A stretch of DNA of 42,981 bases from an uncultured Oscillospiraceae bacterium (lineage in GTDB: Bacteria > Bacillota > Clostridia > Oscillospirales > Oscillospiraceae). The notes beneath the pieces were generated by a model. It did not search any database. It saw only the letters and a program-made list of their open reading frames with translations, and was not told where the DNA came from. The stretch covers positions 1 through 42,981 of the forward strand of contig CAJUOT010000020.1 in the NCBI GenBank assembly GCA_910588135.1, in the 5' to 3' direction. Both the position numbers and the translations under genes were made by a program. Shown here one piece after another: positions 6,870 to 15,469 of this stretch. Position 1 is the first letter of the stretch; each line of letters opens with the position of its first letter.

Positions 6870-8630
6870 ATGTCCGAAGAAAACAACCAGTATACCTTTG
6901 AAAACGAGCAGTACCGCCGCACCTACTGGCACACCTGCTCCCACGTGCTGGCCCAGGCCATGAAGCGGCTCCATCCGGAGGTGAAGCTGGCCATCGGCCC
7001 GTCCATCGACAACGGCTTCTACTACGACTTCGACACCCCCCAGCCCTTCACCGAGGGGGAGCTGGCCGAGCTGGAGGCCGAAATGCGCAAGATCTGCAAG
7101 GAGAAGCTGAAGCTGGAGCGGTTCGAGCTGCCCCGGGAGGAAGCCGTGAAGTTCATGGAGGAGCGGGGCGAGCCCTACAAGGTGGAGCTGATCCACGATC
7201 TCCCCGAGGACGCGGTGATCTCCTTCTATAAGCAGGGCGACTTCACCGACCTGTGCGCCGGCCCCCACCTGGACTCCACCGGGCGGATCAAGGGCAACGC
7301 CATCAAGCTCACCGCCTGCAACGCCGCCTACTGGCGGGGGGACAGCAATCGGGAGACCCTCCAGCGCATCTACGGCGTGGCCTTCCCCAAGAAGGACGAG
7401 CTGGACGAGTACCTGGCGAAAATCGAGGAGGCCAAAAAGCGGGATCACCGCAAGCTGGGCCGCGAGCTGGGCCTGTTCATGCTACGGGACGAGGGCCCCG
7501 GCTTCCCCTTCTTCCTGCCGAAAGGCATGGTGCTGAAAAACACCCTCATCGACTACTGGCGGCAGATCCACAAGAAGTACGGCTATGTGGAGATCTCCAC
7601 CCCCATCATGCTGAACCGCCAGCTCTGGGAGCGCTCCGGCCACTGGGACCACTACAAGAACAATATGTACACCACCGTGATTGACGACGTGGACTTCGCC
7701 GTCAAGCCCATGAACTGCCCCGGCGGGATGCTGGTGTACGCCAGCGAGCCCCACTCCTACAAGGAGCTGCCCCTGCGGGTGGGCGAGCTGGGCCTGGTCC
7801 ACCGCCACGAGCTGTCCGGCGCCCTCCACGGCCTGTTCCGGGTGCGCTGCTTCACCCAGGACGACGCCCACATCTTTATGACCCCCGACCAGATGAAGGA
7901 CGTGATCCAGGAGACGGTGCGGCTGTTCGACGAGGTATACTCCACCTTCGGCCTGCGCTACACCATCGAGCTGTCCACCATGCCCGAGGATCACATCGGC
8001 ACCGTGGATGAGTGGGAGCGCAACCAGGACATCCTGAAAGCCGCCATCACCGATATGGGCAAGGAGTTCGTCATCAACGAGGGGGACGGGGCCTTCTACG
8101 GGCCCAAGCTGGACTTCCACCTGGCCGACGCCTTGGGGCATACCTGGCAGTGCGGCACCATCCAGCTGGATTCCCAGCTGCCTGAGCGCTTCGAGCTGGA
8201 GTACACCGGCGAGGACGGCCAGAAGCACCGCCCCGTGATGATCCACCGGGTGGTGCTGGGCTCCATCGAGCGGTTCATCGGCAGCATCACCGAGCACTTT
8301 GCCGGGGCGTTCCCGGCGTGGCTGGCCCCTGTGCAGGTGAAGGTGCTGCCCGTCACCGACCGGGCGGAGGAGTACGCCGCCCAGGTGTCCGCCAAGCTGG
8401 ACGAGCTGGGCTTCCGCTGCGAGGTGGACGGCCGCAACGAGAAGATCGGCAAGAAGATCCGGGAGGCCACCCTGGAGAAGGTGCCCTATATGCTGGTGGT
8501 GGGCGACCGGGACATGGAGAACGGCACCGTCTCCCCCCGGCACCGCTCCGGCGAGGACCTGGGGGCCATGGCCCTGGACGCCTTCGCCGCCCTGCTGGGG
8601 GACGAGGTCAAGAGCAAGGCAATCAAGTAA
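6870..8630 (+). CDS. thrS: threonine--tRNA ligase, TGS-less
   Basis: Charges tRNA-Thr with threonine (class II synthetase). The 586-residue protein is about 55-60 residues shorter than the usual bacterial form. It starts directly at the editing domain, with the HxxxH pair His21/His25 (HTCSHVLAQAM), and so lacks the N-terminal TGS domain. The editing domain's conserved LTACNAAYWRG segment follows. The catalytic core shows the zinc-ligand Cys in KPMNCPGG, motif 2 (FRVRCFTQDDAHIF) and motif 3 (HRVVLGSIERFIG), and the anticodon-binding domain occupies the last 110 residues. AGGAGG lies 10 nt before the ATG. No in-frame upstream extension exists that could encode TGS, because the upstream DNA is the repeat and T-box leader. 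Expression is controlled by the T-box. Confidence 0.96.
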   Translation: MSEENNQYTFENEQYRRTYWHTCSHVLAQAMKRLHPEVKLAIGPSIDNGFYYDFDTPQPFTEGELAELEAEMRKICKEKLKLERFELPREEAVKFMEERGEPYKVELIHDLPEDAVISFYKQGDFTDLCAGPHLDSTGRIKGNAIKLTACNAAYWRGDSNRETLQRIYGVAFPKKDELDEYLAKIEEAKKRDHRKLGRELGLFMLRDEGPGFPFFLPKGMVLKNTLIDYWRQIHKKYGYVEISTPIMLNRQLWERSGHWDHYKNNMYTTVIDDVDFAVKPMNCPGGMLVYASEPHSYKELPLRVGELGLVHRHELSGALHGLFRVRCFTQDDAHIFMTPDQMKDVIQETVRLFDEVYSTFGLRYTIELSTMPEDHIGTVDEWERNQDILKAAITDMGKEFVINEGDGAFYGPKLDFHLADALGHTWQCGTIQLDSQLPERFELEYTGEDGQKHRPVMIHRVVLGSIERFIGSITEHFAGAFPAWLAPVQVKVLPVTDRAEEYAAQVSAKLDELGFRCEVDGRNEKIGKKIREATLEKVPYMLVVGDRDMENGTVSPRHRSGEDLGAMALDAFAALLGDEVKSKAIK

Positions 8631-8635
8631 ATGCC

Positions 8636-8668
8636 AAAAGCGCCGCCGGGCCACCGGCGGCGCTTTTT
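8636..8668 (+). terminator. rho-independent terminator of thrS
   Basis: The stem AAAAGCGCCGCCGG (8636-8649) pairs with 8654-8667 around a 4-nt loop and ends in TTTTT. It begins 6 nt after the thrS stop. Confidence 0.9.
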
Positions 8669-8701
8669 GACCGAAACCGGGGGAAGTCAAGTCATCTCCT
8701 C

Positions 8702-8730
8702 TTGCAATTTTCCCGGAAGTATGATATATA
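8702..8730 (+). promoter_or_regulatory. promoter of the CNNM/CorC gene
   Basis: TTGCAA (8702-8707), 17 bp, TATATA (8725-8730), followed by TG. It lies 60 bp upstream of the transporter start, in an AT-rich pocket of otherwise GC-rich DNA. Confidence 0.6.
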
Positions 8731-8790
8731 TGATTGCAATACCTTAATCAAAGGTAAATCTTTACTTATTCTAGGAGTTGATTTGTCCCC

Positions 8791-10056
8791 ATGGACCCTG
8801 ACAGTATGATACTGCTGGCCGTGCTGGTGCTGATGGTGGTCATGTCCGGCTACTTTTCCGCCACGGAGACGGCCTTCACCTCCCTCAACCGCATCCGCCT
8901 GAAGAGCCGCGCCGACAACGGCGACAAAAAGGCGGAAAAGACCCTGGCCCTGGCAGAGGATTACGACAGGCTGCTGTCCACCATCCTCATCGGCAACAAC
9001 ATCGTCAACAACGTGGCCGCCACCCTGTCCACCCTGCTGTTCATCAAGCTCATCGGCCAGGTCAACGGTCCGGCGGTGTCCACCATCGTGCTCACCGTGG
9101 TGGTGCTCATCTTCGGCGAAATCTCCCCCAAGAGTCTGGCCAAGGAGTCCCCGGAGGCTTTCGCCATGTTCTCCGCGCCGCTGCTGCGGCTGTTCATGGC
9201 GGTGCTCACCCCGCTGAACTTCCTGTTCGGCCTGTGGAAAAAACTGCTCACCCTGCTGTTCCACAAGGAGGAGGACGAGGGCATCACCGACGAGGAACTG
9301 GTCACCATGGTGGAGGAGGCGGAGGACCAGGGCGGCCTGGACAAGGAGGAGAGCCAGCTCATTCGCTCCGCCATCCGCTTTGACGACCTGGAGGCCGGGG
9401 ATATCCTCACCCCCCGGGTGGACGTGGTGGCGGTAGAGGACGTCTCCACCCTGTCCGAGGTGGCGGCGGTATTCGCCGCCGAGGGCTACTCCCGCCTGCC
9501 CGTGTATCATGAGAGCATCGACGACGTGGTGGGCGTGATCCACCAGAAGGACCTGTTCTCCGCCCGCTACCACGGCCGGGACCAGCTCTCCCCCCTGGTG
9601 CGCCCGGTGCTGCACATCACCTCGGGCACCAAGATCGACGACCTCATGCGCCAGTTCCAGCGCACCAAAACCCAGATGGCGGTGGTGGTGGACGAGTACG
9701 GCGGCACCGAGGGCATCCTCACCATGGAGGACATTGTGGAGGAACTGGTGGGCGAGATCTGGGACGAGCACGACGAAGTGGTGGAGGAGTTCCGCAAGCA
9801 GCCCGACGGCAGCTACCTCATCGCCTGCTCCGCCGACCTGGACGACCTGTACGACCTGTTTGAGGTCACCGGAGAGTGCGACGCGGCCACCGTGTCCGGC
9901 TGGGTGCTGGAACAGCTGGGCCGGGTGCCCGAGGTGGGGGACCGCTTTATCTGGGAGAACCTGGACGTGACTGTCACCCGGGCCGAGCACCACCGGGTGC
10001 TGGAGATCAAAGTGGTGGTACTGCCCCCCCTCGAAGAGGACGGCGACAAAAAATAG
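8791..10056 (+). CDS. CNNM/CorC (HlyC) family membrane transporter with CBS pair
   Basis: A 421-residue membrane protein. The N-terminal DUF21/CNNM domain (residues 1-185) contains three or four helices with the family motif SGYFSATETAFTSLN at about 18-32 and the stretch IGNNIVNNVAATLST. A CBS pair follows at about 200-325 (ILTPRVDVVAVE, SRLPVYHESIDDVVGVIH, MAVVVDEYGGTEGILTMED), and a CorC_HlyC domain occupies the last 90 residues. Family members are linked to Mg2+/Co2+ export or sodium-coupled transport; the old name hemolysin is not supported. The ATG is 13 nt from AGGAG, a long spacing, but no closer in-frame start exists because TGA precedes it. Confidence 0.9.
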   Translation: MDPDSMILLAVLVLMVVMSGYFSATETAFTSLNRIRLKSRADNGDKKAEKTLALAEDYDRLLSTILIGNNIVNNVAATLSTLLFIKLIGQVNGPAVSTIVLTVVVLIFGEISPKSLAKESPEAFAMFSAPLLRLFMAVLTPLNFLFGLWKKLLTLLFHKEEDEGITDEELVTMVEEAEDQGGLDKEESQLIRSAIRFDDLEAGDILTPRVDVVAVEDVSTLSEVAAVFAAEGYSRLPVYHESIDDVVGVIHQKDLFSARYHGRDQLSPLVRPVLHITSGTKIDDLMRQFQRTKTQMAVVVDEYGGTEGILTMEDIVEELVGEIWDEHDEVVEEFRKQPDGSYLIACSADLDDLYDLFEVTGECDAATVSGWVLEQLGRVPEVGDRFIWENLDVTVTRAEHHRVLEIKVVVLPPLEEDGDKK

Positions 10057-10058
10057 CA

Positions 10059-10093
10059 AACGTGCCCTGGCCTTGCGGCCAGGGCACGTTTTT
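10059..10093. terminator. bidirectional terminator between the CNNM and yfhO genes
   Basis: A perfect 14-bp stem (AACGTGCCCTGGCC at 10059-10072 with 10077-10090) around TTGC. T-tracts follow in both directions, and it serves both convergent genes. Confidence 0.9.
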
Positions 10094-12411
10094 CATCGTC
10101 TTTTCCGGCTGCCCGCGGCGGCCAGGGCCAGCCCCGCCAGGGACAGCGCCCCCAGCGCCAGCCCGGGCATCAGCCCCGGCGGGGTGTAGCGCAGCTCCAC
10201 CTCCCGCGCCCCGGCGGGCAGCTCCACATACAAAAACGTGTCCAGCCAGCTTCCAGTCTCCGCCCGCCCGCCGTCCACATAAGCGGCCCAGCCCGGTTCC
10301 GCCGGGATGGTGGTGACCAGTCCCCCCGCCTCCCCGTCTTGAACCGTCAGCCGCACCCGGCCGTCTTTCTCCACCGATATGATCTCGACGTTGTCCAGCC
10401 TCTCCACGGCGGCGTGGAGGGCGTCCGTGTCCAGCTCCCACAGCTGGCCGCTCCAGCCCCCGGAGTGCCGCACCGTAACCGTCCACTCCTCCCCGGCGCT
10501 GGGCGTGCCCAGGTAGTGGACGCACGCCGCCTCGCTGGGGCCCAGCCAGAGCAGGTGCTCCCCGTTCACCAGCACCTCGGCCAGCCCGGAGGCGGACAGG
10601 TCGGCGTAGACCGGCCTCCCCGTGCCGGTGAAGGTGAACACGCTCTCCCCCGCCCCGGCGGACACCTGGGCGGACATGGGGACGAACACCGGCCCGCCGG
10701 CCCCGGAGAGGCAGCAGAGCAGGCTGTTCTGCCGCTCAAAGGGGGTCTCGCCGAACAGCTTTCCCTCCACCGCCTCCGGGGAGAAGGCCAGCGGCAGCGC
10801 GTTGGGATTTTTCCAAAGGGTCAGCTCCCCCGCCTGGGCAACGGCCTCGTACCCAGCTGGCATCTCGTCTCTGCTGACGACGTAGTCCACCCCCAGCAGC
10901 GCGTCGGTGACGGGGGTGGAGCCGTAGTAGGCGCACCACATCCAGCTCTGGGCGAAGCCCAGGCCCTTCAGCGTCCGGTTCACCTGGCCGTTGTAGAGGC
11001 TACTGTAATGGGTGATGCCGGGGTAGCCGAAGGCCAGGGGGCTGTTGAACCCCCGGTCCTCCGCCGCCCCCATGCGGAAAAAGCCGCCCCCGGCGTCCTC
11101 CCGCGCCGCCCCGGCCAATTCCGCGTTGGCGGCATAGGAATCCCGGTACGCCCGGCAGGAGTCGGAGTGAAACTGCCCCTCCAGCCCGCCCAGAATGCTT
11201 TTCGCGTTAAAGCCCAGCTCCAGCACCGTGAACGCCGCCAGCGCCAGCGCCGCGCACCGCCCCGCCCAGGCGCCCCTCAGCCGCTCCCCCAGCGCCCCCA
11301 GGGCCGGGACCGTCAGGCACAGCAGCGCGAAGGAGAACAGGAACGCGTAGCGGAAGGGGAACCAGTTGGGCCGCTGGAACAGGTGCCACGCCCTGTCCAG
11401 GGGGGAGAGCAGCATGGAGAGCGCCACGGCGGCCAGCAGGCCCAAGCCGGCCAGCTTTTCCCGACGGGGAAACTCCCCCAGGAGAAAGTAGAGCAGGGCC
11501 AGCACCAGCGCCGCGGTGCCGCAGAACAGGTAGGGCGGCGCGCCGTAGGTGATGGACTCGTACCGCCCCGGCAGCAGCTGGCCCAGCAGCTCCAGGGGTG
11601 CGCAGGCCAGCAGCCCGTCGTAGCCCACGCTGCCGCCGCTGAATTTCCCGTTGAACATGGCCAGGAAGGTGGGCAGCCACAGCCACGCCGTCAGCCCCAG
11701 GGCGCAGGTGGCGCCGCCAAAGAATCGCAGCAGAACCCTTTTCAGCGCCCTTCGCCCCGGCTGGGCAGCCACCAGCCGCGCGCACAGGTACAGCGCGCAG
11801 AAAACGCCCACCATGTAAGAAATGTACCAGGTGGAGAGGAAGCACACCGTCAGCGCCGCGATGAACGGCCCCGCCCCCCGTCCGGCCAGAATCCGCTCCA
11901 GCGCCAGCAGGATGAGGGGCAGCCAGATCACGCCGTCCAGCCACATCACGCAGATGGAATAGGCCATGTTGTAGGACATCAGCGCGTAGCACACCGCGCC
12001 CAGCAGCGCCGCCCCGCGGCGGCCGGGGAAGCGCCAGCGGGCGAACAGGCAGAAGCTCAGCCCCGCCAGCCCCACCTTCAAAACGATGAGCAGCATCAGC
12101 GCCACGGGCATTTCCTCGTTTGGCACAAACAGGGTGAGGAGAGACAGGGGGCTGGACACATAATAGGAGAACACCCCGATATACCCGGTGCCCAGCGCCT
12201 TGGACCAGGAGAAGAGCAGCTCCCCGTTTTTCAGCGCGCAGAAAAACTCCACATACTGGCTGGACATATCGGAGACCAGCACCGTCCTGTCCCCCCAGGG
12301 GGCCAGGCCAAGGGACGCGTACGCCCACAGCATCACCGCCGCCGGCACGGCGAAGGCCAGGGCGCACACCGCCGCCCCGGCCCGGTCAAAGCTCTTTCCC
12401 GTCTTTTTCAT
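10093..12411 (-). CDS. yfhO: YfhO-family polytopic membrane protein (GT-C-like)
   Basis: A 772-residue protein with about a dozen hydrophobic helices in its N-terminal 470 residues and a large extracytoplasmic C-terminal region that ends in a last membrane helix before a basic tail. Early charged motifs (SDMSSQYVEFF, SWSKALGTGY) follow the YfhO family pattern. In Bacillus and Listeria, YfhO-type proteins act with CsbB-type enzymes that make undecaprenyl-phosphate sugars, and transfer the sugar to a cell-surface polymer such as lipoteichoic acid. The start chosen is MKKTGKSF after AGGAGG. A longer reading frame upstream runs inside the glycosyltransferase gene and is not favoured. The gene overlaps the upstream csbB-like gene by 26 nt, so coupling is very likely. 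The polymer and sugar are unknown. Confidence 0.85.
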   Translation of the reverse strand: MKKTGKSFDRAGAAVCALAFAVPAAVMLWAYASLGLAPWGDRTVLVSDMSSQYVEFFCALKNGELLFSWSKALGTGYIGVFSYYVSSPLSLLTLFVPNEEMPVALMLLIVLKVGLAGLSFCLFARWRFPGRRGAALLGAVCYALMSYNMAYSICVMWLDGVIWLPLILLALERILAGRGAGPFIAALTVCFLSTWYISYMVGVFCALYLCARLVAAQPGRRALKRVLLRFFGGATCALGLTAWLWLPTFLAMFNGKFSGGSVGYDGLLACAPLELLGQLLPGRYESITYGAPPYLFCGTAALVLALLYFLLGEFPRREKLAGLGLLAAVALSMLLSPLDRAWHLFQRPNWFPFRYAFLFSFALLCLTVPALGALGERLRGAWAGRCAALALAAFTVLELGFNAKSILGGLEGQFHSDSCRAYRDSYAANAELAGAAREDAGGGFFRMGAAEDRGFNSPLAFGYPGITHYSSLYNGQVNRTLKGLGFAQSWMWCAYYGSTPVTDALLGVDYVVSRDEMPAGYEAVAQAGELTLWKNPNALPLAFSPEAVEGKLFGETPFERQNSLLCCLSGAGGPVFVPMSAQVSAGAGESVFTFTGTGRPVYADLSASGLAEVLVNGEHLLWLGPSEAACVHYLGTPSAGEEWTVTVRHSGGWSGQLWELDTDALHAAVERLDNVEIISVEKDGRVRLTVQDGEAGGLVTTIPAEPGWAAYVDGGRAETGSWLDTFLYVELPAGAREVELRYTPPGLMPGLALGALSLAGLALAAAGSRKRR

Positions 12412-13351
12412 CTTCGCTCCGGCCTCCTCCCTGCTCCCGCAGGATGTAGATGGGCCGCCGCTTGACCTCCAGATAGGTCTTGGCCAGATACTGCCCCAAG
12501 ATTCCGACGCAGAACAGCTGGATGCCCGCCAGGAACAGGATGATGCACACCAGGCTGGGCCAGCCGAAGGCGCTGCCGCCCCACACAAGCTGCCGCACAA
12601 TGACAAACACGATGGCGAAGAAGGACAGCGCGCACAAAGCCAGCCCCAGCACCGACGCCACCGCCAGCGGCGCGGTGGAAAAGGCCATGATGCCGTCCAG
12701 GGCGTAGACCAGCAGCTTGAAGAAGGACCACTTGCTCTCCCCGGCGGCGCGCTGGGCGTTCACCGTCTCCACCCATTTCGTGCGGAAGCCCACCCAGGAA
12801 AAGATTCCCTTGGAAAAGCGGTTGTATTCCCGCAGGCGCAGAATGGCGTCCGTCATCTGCCGCGTCATCAGGCGGTAGTCCCGGGCCCCGTCCACAATCT
12901 CCGTTTTGCTCATCCGGTTGATGAGCTTGTAGAACTGCCGCGCGAACCAGGAGCGGATGGGGGGCTCCCCCTTCCGGTCCACCCGCCGCACCGCGGCGCA
13001 GTCGCACGCCCCGCCCCGCACGGCGTCCAGCAGCTCCGGCAGCAGCTCCGGCGGGTCCTGCAGGTCGGCGTCCATCACCGCCGCGTAGTCCCCCTTGGCG
13101 TGCTCCAGCCCCGCGAACATGGCCGCCTCCTTGCCGAAATTCCGGGAGAAGGACAGCCAGCGCACCGCCCTTTCCCGGCCCGCCAGCTCCCGCAGGGCGT
13201 CCAGCGTGCCGTCAGTGGAGCCGTCGTCCACAAAAATGTACTCCACGTCCACGCCGGGCAGCCGGGCGCACACCGCCGAGGCCCGCTCGTAGAACGCCCC
13301 CAGCGCCGCCTCCTCATTATAGCAGGGGACGATGATGCTCAGCAGCTCCAT
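12386..13351 (-). CDS. csbB: CsbB/GtrB-like polyprenyl-phosphate glycosyltransferase (GT2)
   Basis: Predicted to transfer a sugar from a nucleotide donor to undecaprenyl phosphate on the cytoplasmic face. The 321-residue protein has a GT2 catalytic domain: SIIVPCYNEE at 5-14, VDDGSTDGT at 41-49 and the metal/nucleotide motif MDADLQDPP at 93-101. Two C-terminal membrane helices follow at about 231-255 and 270-292, the standard GtrB/DPM1 arrangement. The start (MELLSIIVPC) follows AAGGAGG. The next gene, the YfhO-type protein, overlaps the end of this one and forms the expected partner for surface glycosylation. A divergent DUF3788 gene starts 148 bp away. The sugar is not predictable from sequence. 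Confidence 0.88.
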   Translation of the reverse strand: MELLSIIVPCYNEEAALGAFYERASAVCARLPGVDVEYIFVDDGSTDGTLDALRELAGRERAVRWLSFSRNFGKEAAMFAGLEHAKGDYAAVMDADLQDPPELLPELLDAVRGGACDCAAVRRVDRKGEPPIRSWFARQFYKLINRMSKTEIVDGARDYRLMTRQMTDAILRLREYNRFSKGIFSWVGFRTKWVETVNAQRAAGESKWSFFKLLVYALDGIMAFSTAPLAVASVLGLALCALSFFAIVFVIVRQLVWGGSAFGWPSLVCIILFLAGIQLFCVGILGQYLAKTYLEVKRRPIYILREQGGGRSEDEKDGKEL

Positions 13352-13499
13352 GGGAGGGCCTCCTTTCCCGGTGTGTGGGTGGACATATTTTACCACGGCC
13401 CGCCCCCGGCTGTCAAATGGGGCTCGAAAAGCAGGTTGCGGAGAACCGGGGGATATGCTACAATCACTGGGACAAACTGCAGCGAAAGGAGTCCGCCCC

Positions 13500-13919
13500 A
13501 TGCTTGATTTGCGAGACAAAAACACCCGTCCCACCCTGGAGGAGCTGGCTGAGTACGTGGGGAATCCCCTCTTCCCCCGCTTCTGTCAGGAGATCAAGGA
13601 GGCGTACCATTGTCAGGAGACCATAGAATACAGCCGGTGCGGCCTGGAACCGGGCTGGAACGTCAAGTTTAAAAAGGCGGGGAAAGCCCTGTGCACCCTG
13701 TATCTGCGGGAGGGGTTTTTCACCGCCATGGTGGTGGTGGGCCGGCGGGAACAGGCGGCGGTGGAGGCCGCGCTGCCCGAATGCACGGACCGGCTGCGGG
13801 CCGTCTACCAGCGGACGCGGGAGTGCAATGGGCAGCGGTGGCTGATGATTGATCTGGAGGACCAGGACGGCCTGTATCAGGATGTGCTGCGCCTGATCCA
13901 GATCCGGAAAAGCAGCTAG
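13500..13919 (+). CDS. DUF3788-like protein
   Basis: A 139-residue cytoplasmic protein that starts MLDLRDKNTRPTLEEL after AAAGGAG. The pattern (an N-terminal PTLEEL helix, a central CGLEPGWNVKFKKAGKALCTLYL sheet region of which the key parts are GWNVK and CTLYL, then FTAMVVVGRRE) fits the DUF3788 family. That family has no known function. A longer frame upstream overlaps the divergent glycosyltransferase promoter region and is rejected. The gene is monocistronic, with a strong hairpin just after it. Confidence 0.75.
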   Translation: MLDLRDKNTRPTLEELAEYVGNPLFPRFCQEIKEAYHCQETIEYSRCGLEPGWNVKFKKAGKALCTLYLREGFFTAMVVVGRREQAAVEAALPECTDRLRAVYQRTRECNGQRWLMIDLEDQDGLYQDVLRLIQIRKSS

Positions 13920-13960
13920 CGCCCCTGTCCAGCGGCGCGGGCTGTCACAGCGGAACGGCA

Positions 13961-13990
13961 AGCGGCCGGAGCCTTTTGGCTCCGGCCGCT
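13961..13990. terminator. strong hairpin between DUF3788 and rubredoxin genes
   Basis: A 13-bp perfect stem (AGCGGCCGGAGCC with its complement) around TTTT. It sits between two convergent genes, but no T-run follows it, so it may block transcription weakly or act on mRNA stability. Confidence 0.55.
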
Positions 13991-14000
13991 CCACGCTGGG

Positions 14001-14165
14001 CTACGCCGGGGAAAAGGCGTCCTTGCCCAGTTTGCACACCGGGCACACCCAGTCGTCCGGGATGTCCTTGAAGGCGGTCCCCGGCGCGATGCCGCCCTCC
14101 GGGTCCCCCGCCTCCGGGTCATACACCCAGCCGCATACGCACAGGTATTTGTCCATGTCGCCCAT
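14001..14165 (-). CDS. rubredoxin with a shortened first cysteine motif
   Basis: A 54-residue electron-transfer protein that binds one iron through four cysteines. It reads MGDMDKYLCVCGWVYD, then continues through EGGIAPGTAF to the second metal motif DDWVCPVCKLGKDAF. Length and the spacing between the two halves are those of rubredoxin. The first motif is unusual: Cys-Val-Cys-Gly, one residue shorter than the canonical CxxCG knuckle. The start at 14165 has AAAGGAG about 10 nt upstream; a second ATG three codons in is too far from that site. It lies alone between a DUF3788 gene and the divergent dacF-like gene. Confidence 0.9.
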   Translation of the reverse strand: MGDMDKYLCVCGWVYDPEAGDPEGGIAPGTAFKDIPDDWVCPVCKLGKDAFSPA

Positions 14166-14314
14166 TCGATCTCATCTCCTTTTTCAGATGGAACCAGTAT
14201 GCCCGGATCGGAGGCGTTCCACACCGCAAAATCCCGCCTCCTTTTTCCACGCATAGAACCGGGCGTTTTTTCACATCCTTCCCACAGAAGTCAAATGGAA
14301 AAGAGGTTCACGCC

Positions 14315-15454
14315 ATGAAACGAACAACCGCCCTGGCGCTGGCGCTCCTTTGCCTGCTCAGCGCCCCGGCTTACGCCGCCCCCCTCCCCGCGGAGATCTC
14401 CGCCCCCTCCGCCATCCTGATGGAGAAGACCACCGGAAAGGTCCTGTGCGAGCAGGACGCCGAGGCCCAGTACGAGCCCGCCTCCGTCACCAAGGTGATG
14501 ACCCTACTGCTGGTGATGGAGGCCATCGACAGCGGGGCCCTGGGCTGGGACGATATGGTCACCGCCTCCCCCCACGCCATCTCCATGGGGGGCAGCCAGA
14601 TCTGGCTGAAGGAAAACGAGCAGATGACCGTCCGGGACATGGTCAAGGCCGTGACGGTGGTGTCCGCCAACGACTGCGCCGTGGCCCTGGCGGAGCACCT
14701 GGCGGGCAGCGAGCCCGCCTTTGTGGACCGGATGAACGAGCGGGCCCGGGAGCTGGGCATGAAGCGCACCACCTTTGTCAACTGCACCGGCCTGCCCGCC
14801 CAGGGGCACCTCACCTGCGCCCACGACATCGCCCTGATGAGCCGGGAGCTGATCCTGAACCACCCCTCTATCCGGGAGTTCACCACCATCTGGATGGACA
14901 CCCTCCGGGACGGCACGTTTCAGCTGTCCAACACCAACCGCCTCATCTTCTATTACGAGGGGGCCACGGGCCTGAAAACCGGCTTCACCGACACGGCGCT
15001 CTACTGCCTGTCCGCCACGGCGGAGCGGGACGGCATGGAGCTCATCGCCGTGGTGATGCACGCCCCCACCTCCAACGACCGCTTTGACAGCTGCAAGGCG
15101 CTGCTGAACTACGGCTTCGCCAACTACGCCATCACCCCCGTCTACCCTGACCAGGCCATTCCCCCGGTGGAGGTGCTGCTGGGGGAGCGGGACACCGTCC
15201 AGCCCGTCACGGCGCGGGAGTGCTCCATCCTGCTGGAGAAGAGCAAGGCCGGGACGGTGACCACCCAGATGGAACTGTCCCCCCAGGTGGAGGCCCCGGT
15301 AGAGGCCGGCCAGAAGCTGGGCGAGCTCAAGGTGCTGGTGGACGGCAGGCAGGTGGACGCCATCGACCTCATCGCCCCCCAGGAGGTGCCCCGCCTCGGC
15401 ATCGGCGGTATCTTCAAGCGGTTCCTGAATACCCTGTTCCTACAGGGGGAGTGA
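14315..15454 (+). CDS. D-alanyl-D-alanine carboxypeptidase (DacF/PBP5 type)
   Basis: Trims the terminal D-Ala from peptidoglycan stem peptides outside the membrane. The 379-residue protein has a signal peptide (cleavage after PAYA, about residue 21). The serine-peptidase S11 motifs are all present: SVTK at 57-60 (nucleophile Ser57, Lys60), SAN at 117-119 and KTG at 221-223. A C-terminal beta-rich PBP5 domain fills about residues 280-350. An amphipathic tail (GIGGIFKRFLNTLF) would hold the protein on the outer face of the membrane, as in DacA and DacF. The ribosome site is AAGAGG. It is monocistronic, and a repeat follows its stop. Confidence 0.92.
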   Translation: MKRTTALALALLCLLSAPAYAAPLPAEISAPSAILMEKTTGKVLCEQDAEAQYEPASVTKVMTLLLVMEAIDSGALGWDDMVTASPHAISMGGSQIWLKENEQMTVRDMVKAVTVVSANDCAVALAEHLAGSEPAFVDRMNERARELGMKRTTFVNCTGLPAQGHLTCAHDIALMSRELILNHPSIREFTTIWMDTLRDGTFQLSNTNRLIFYYEGATGLKTGFTDTALYCLSATAERDGMELIAVVMHAPTSNDRFDSCKALLNYGFANYAITPVYPDQAIPPVEVLLGERDTVQPVTARECSILLEKSKAGTVTTQMELSPQVEAPVEAGQKLGELKVLVDGRQVDAIDLIAPQEVPRLGIGGIFKRFLNTLFLQGE

Positions 15455-15469
15455 CCCCCTGGGGGCGCG

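Noticed and set aside
10339..12465. Long open frame on the plus strand opposite the yfhO gene
   Set aside because: It is a mirror of a GC-rich gene: the product is Gln/Arg/Pro/Gly-rich without domains, it has no ribosome site, and the opposite strand has a clear membrane protein.
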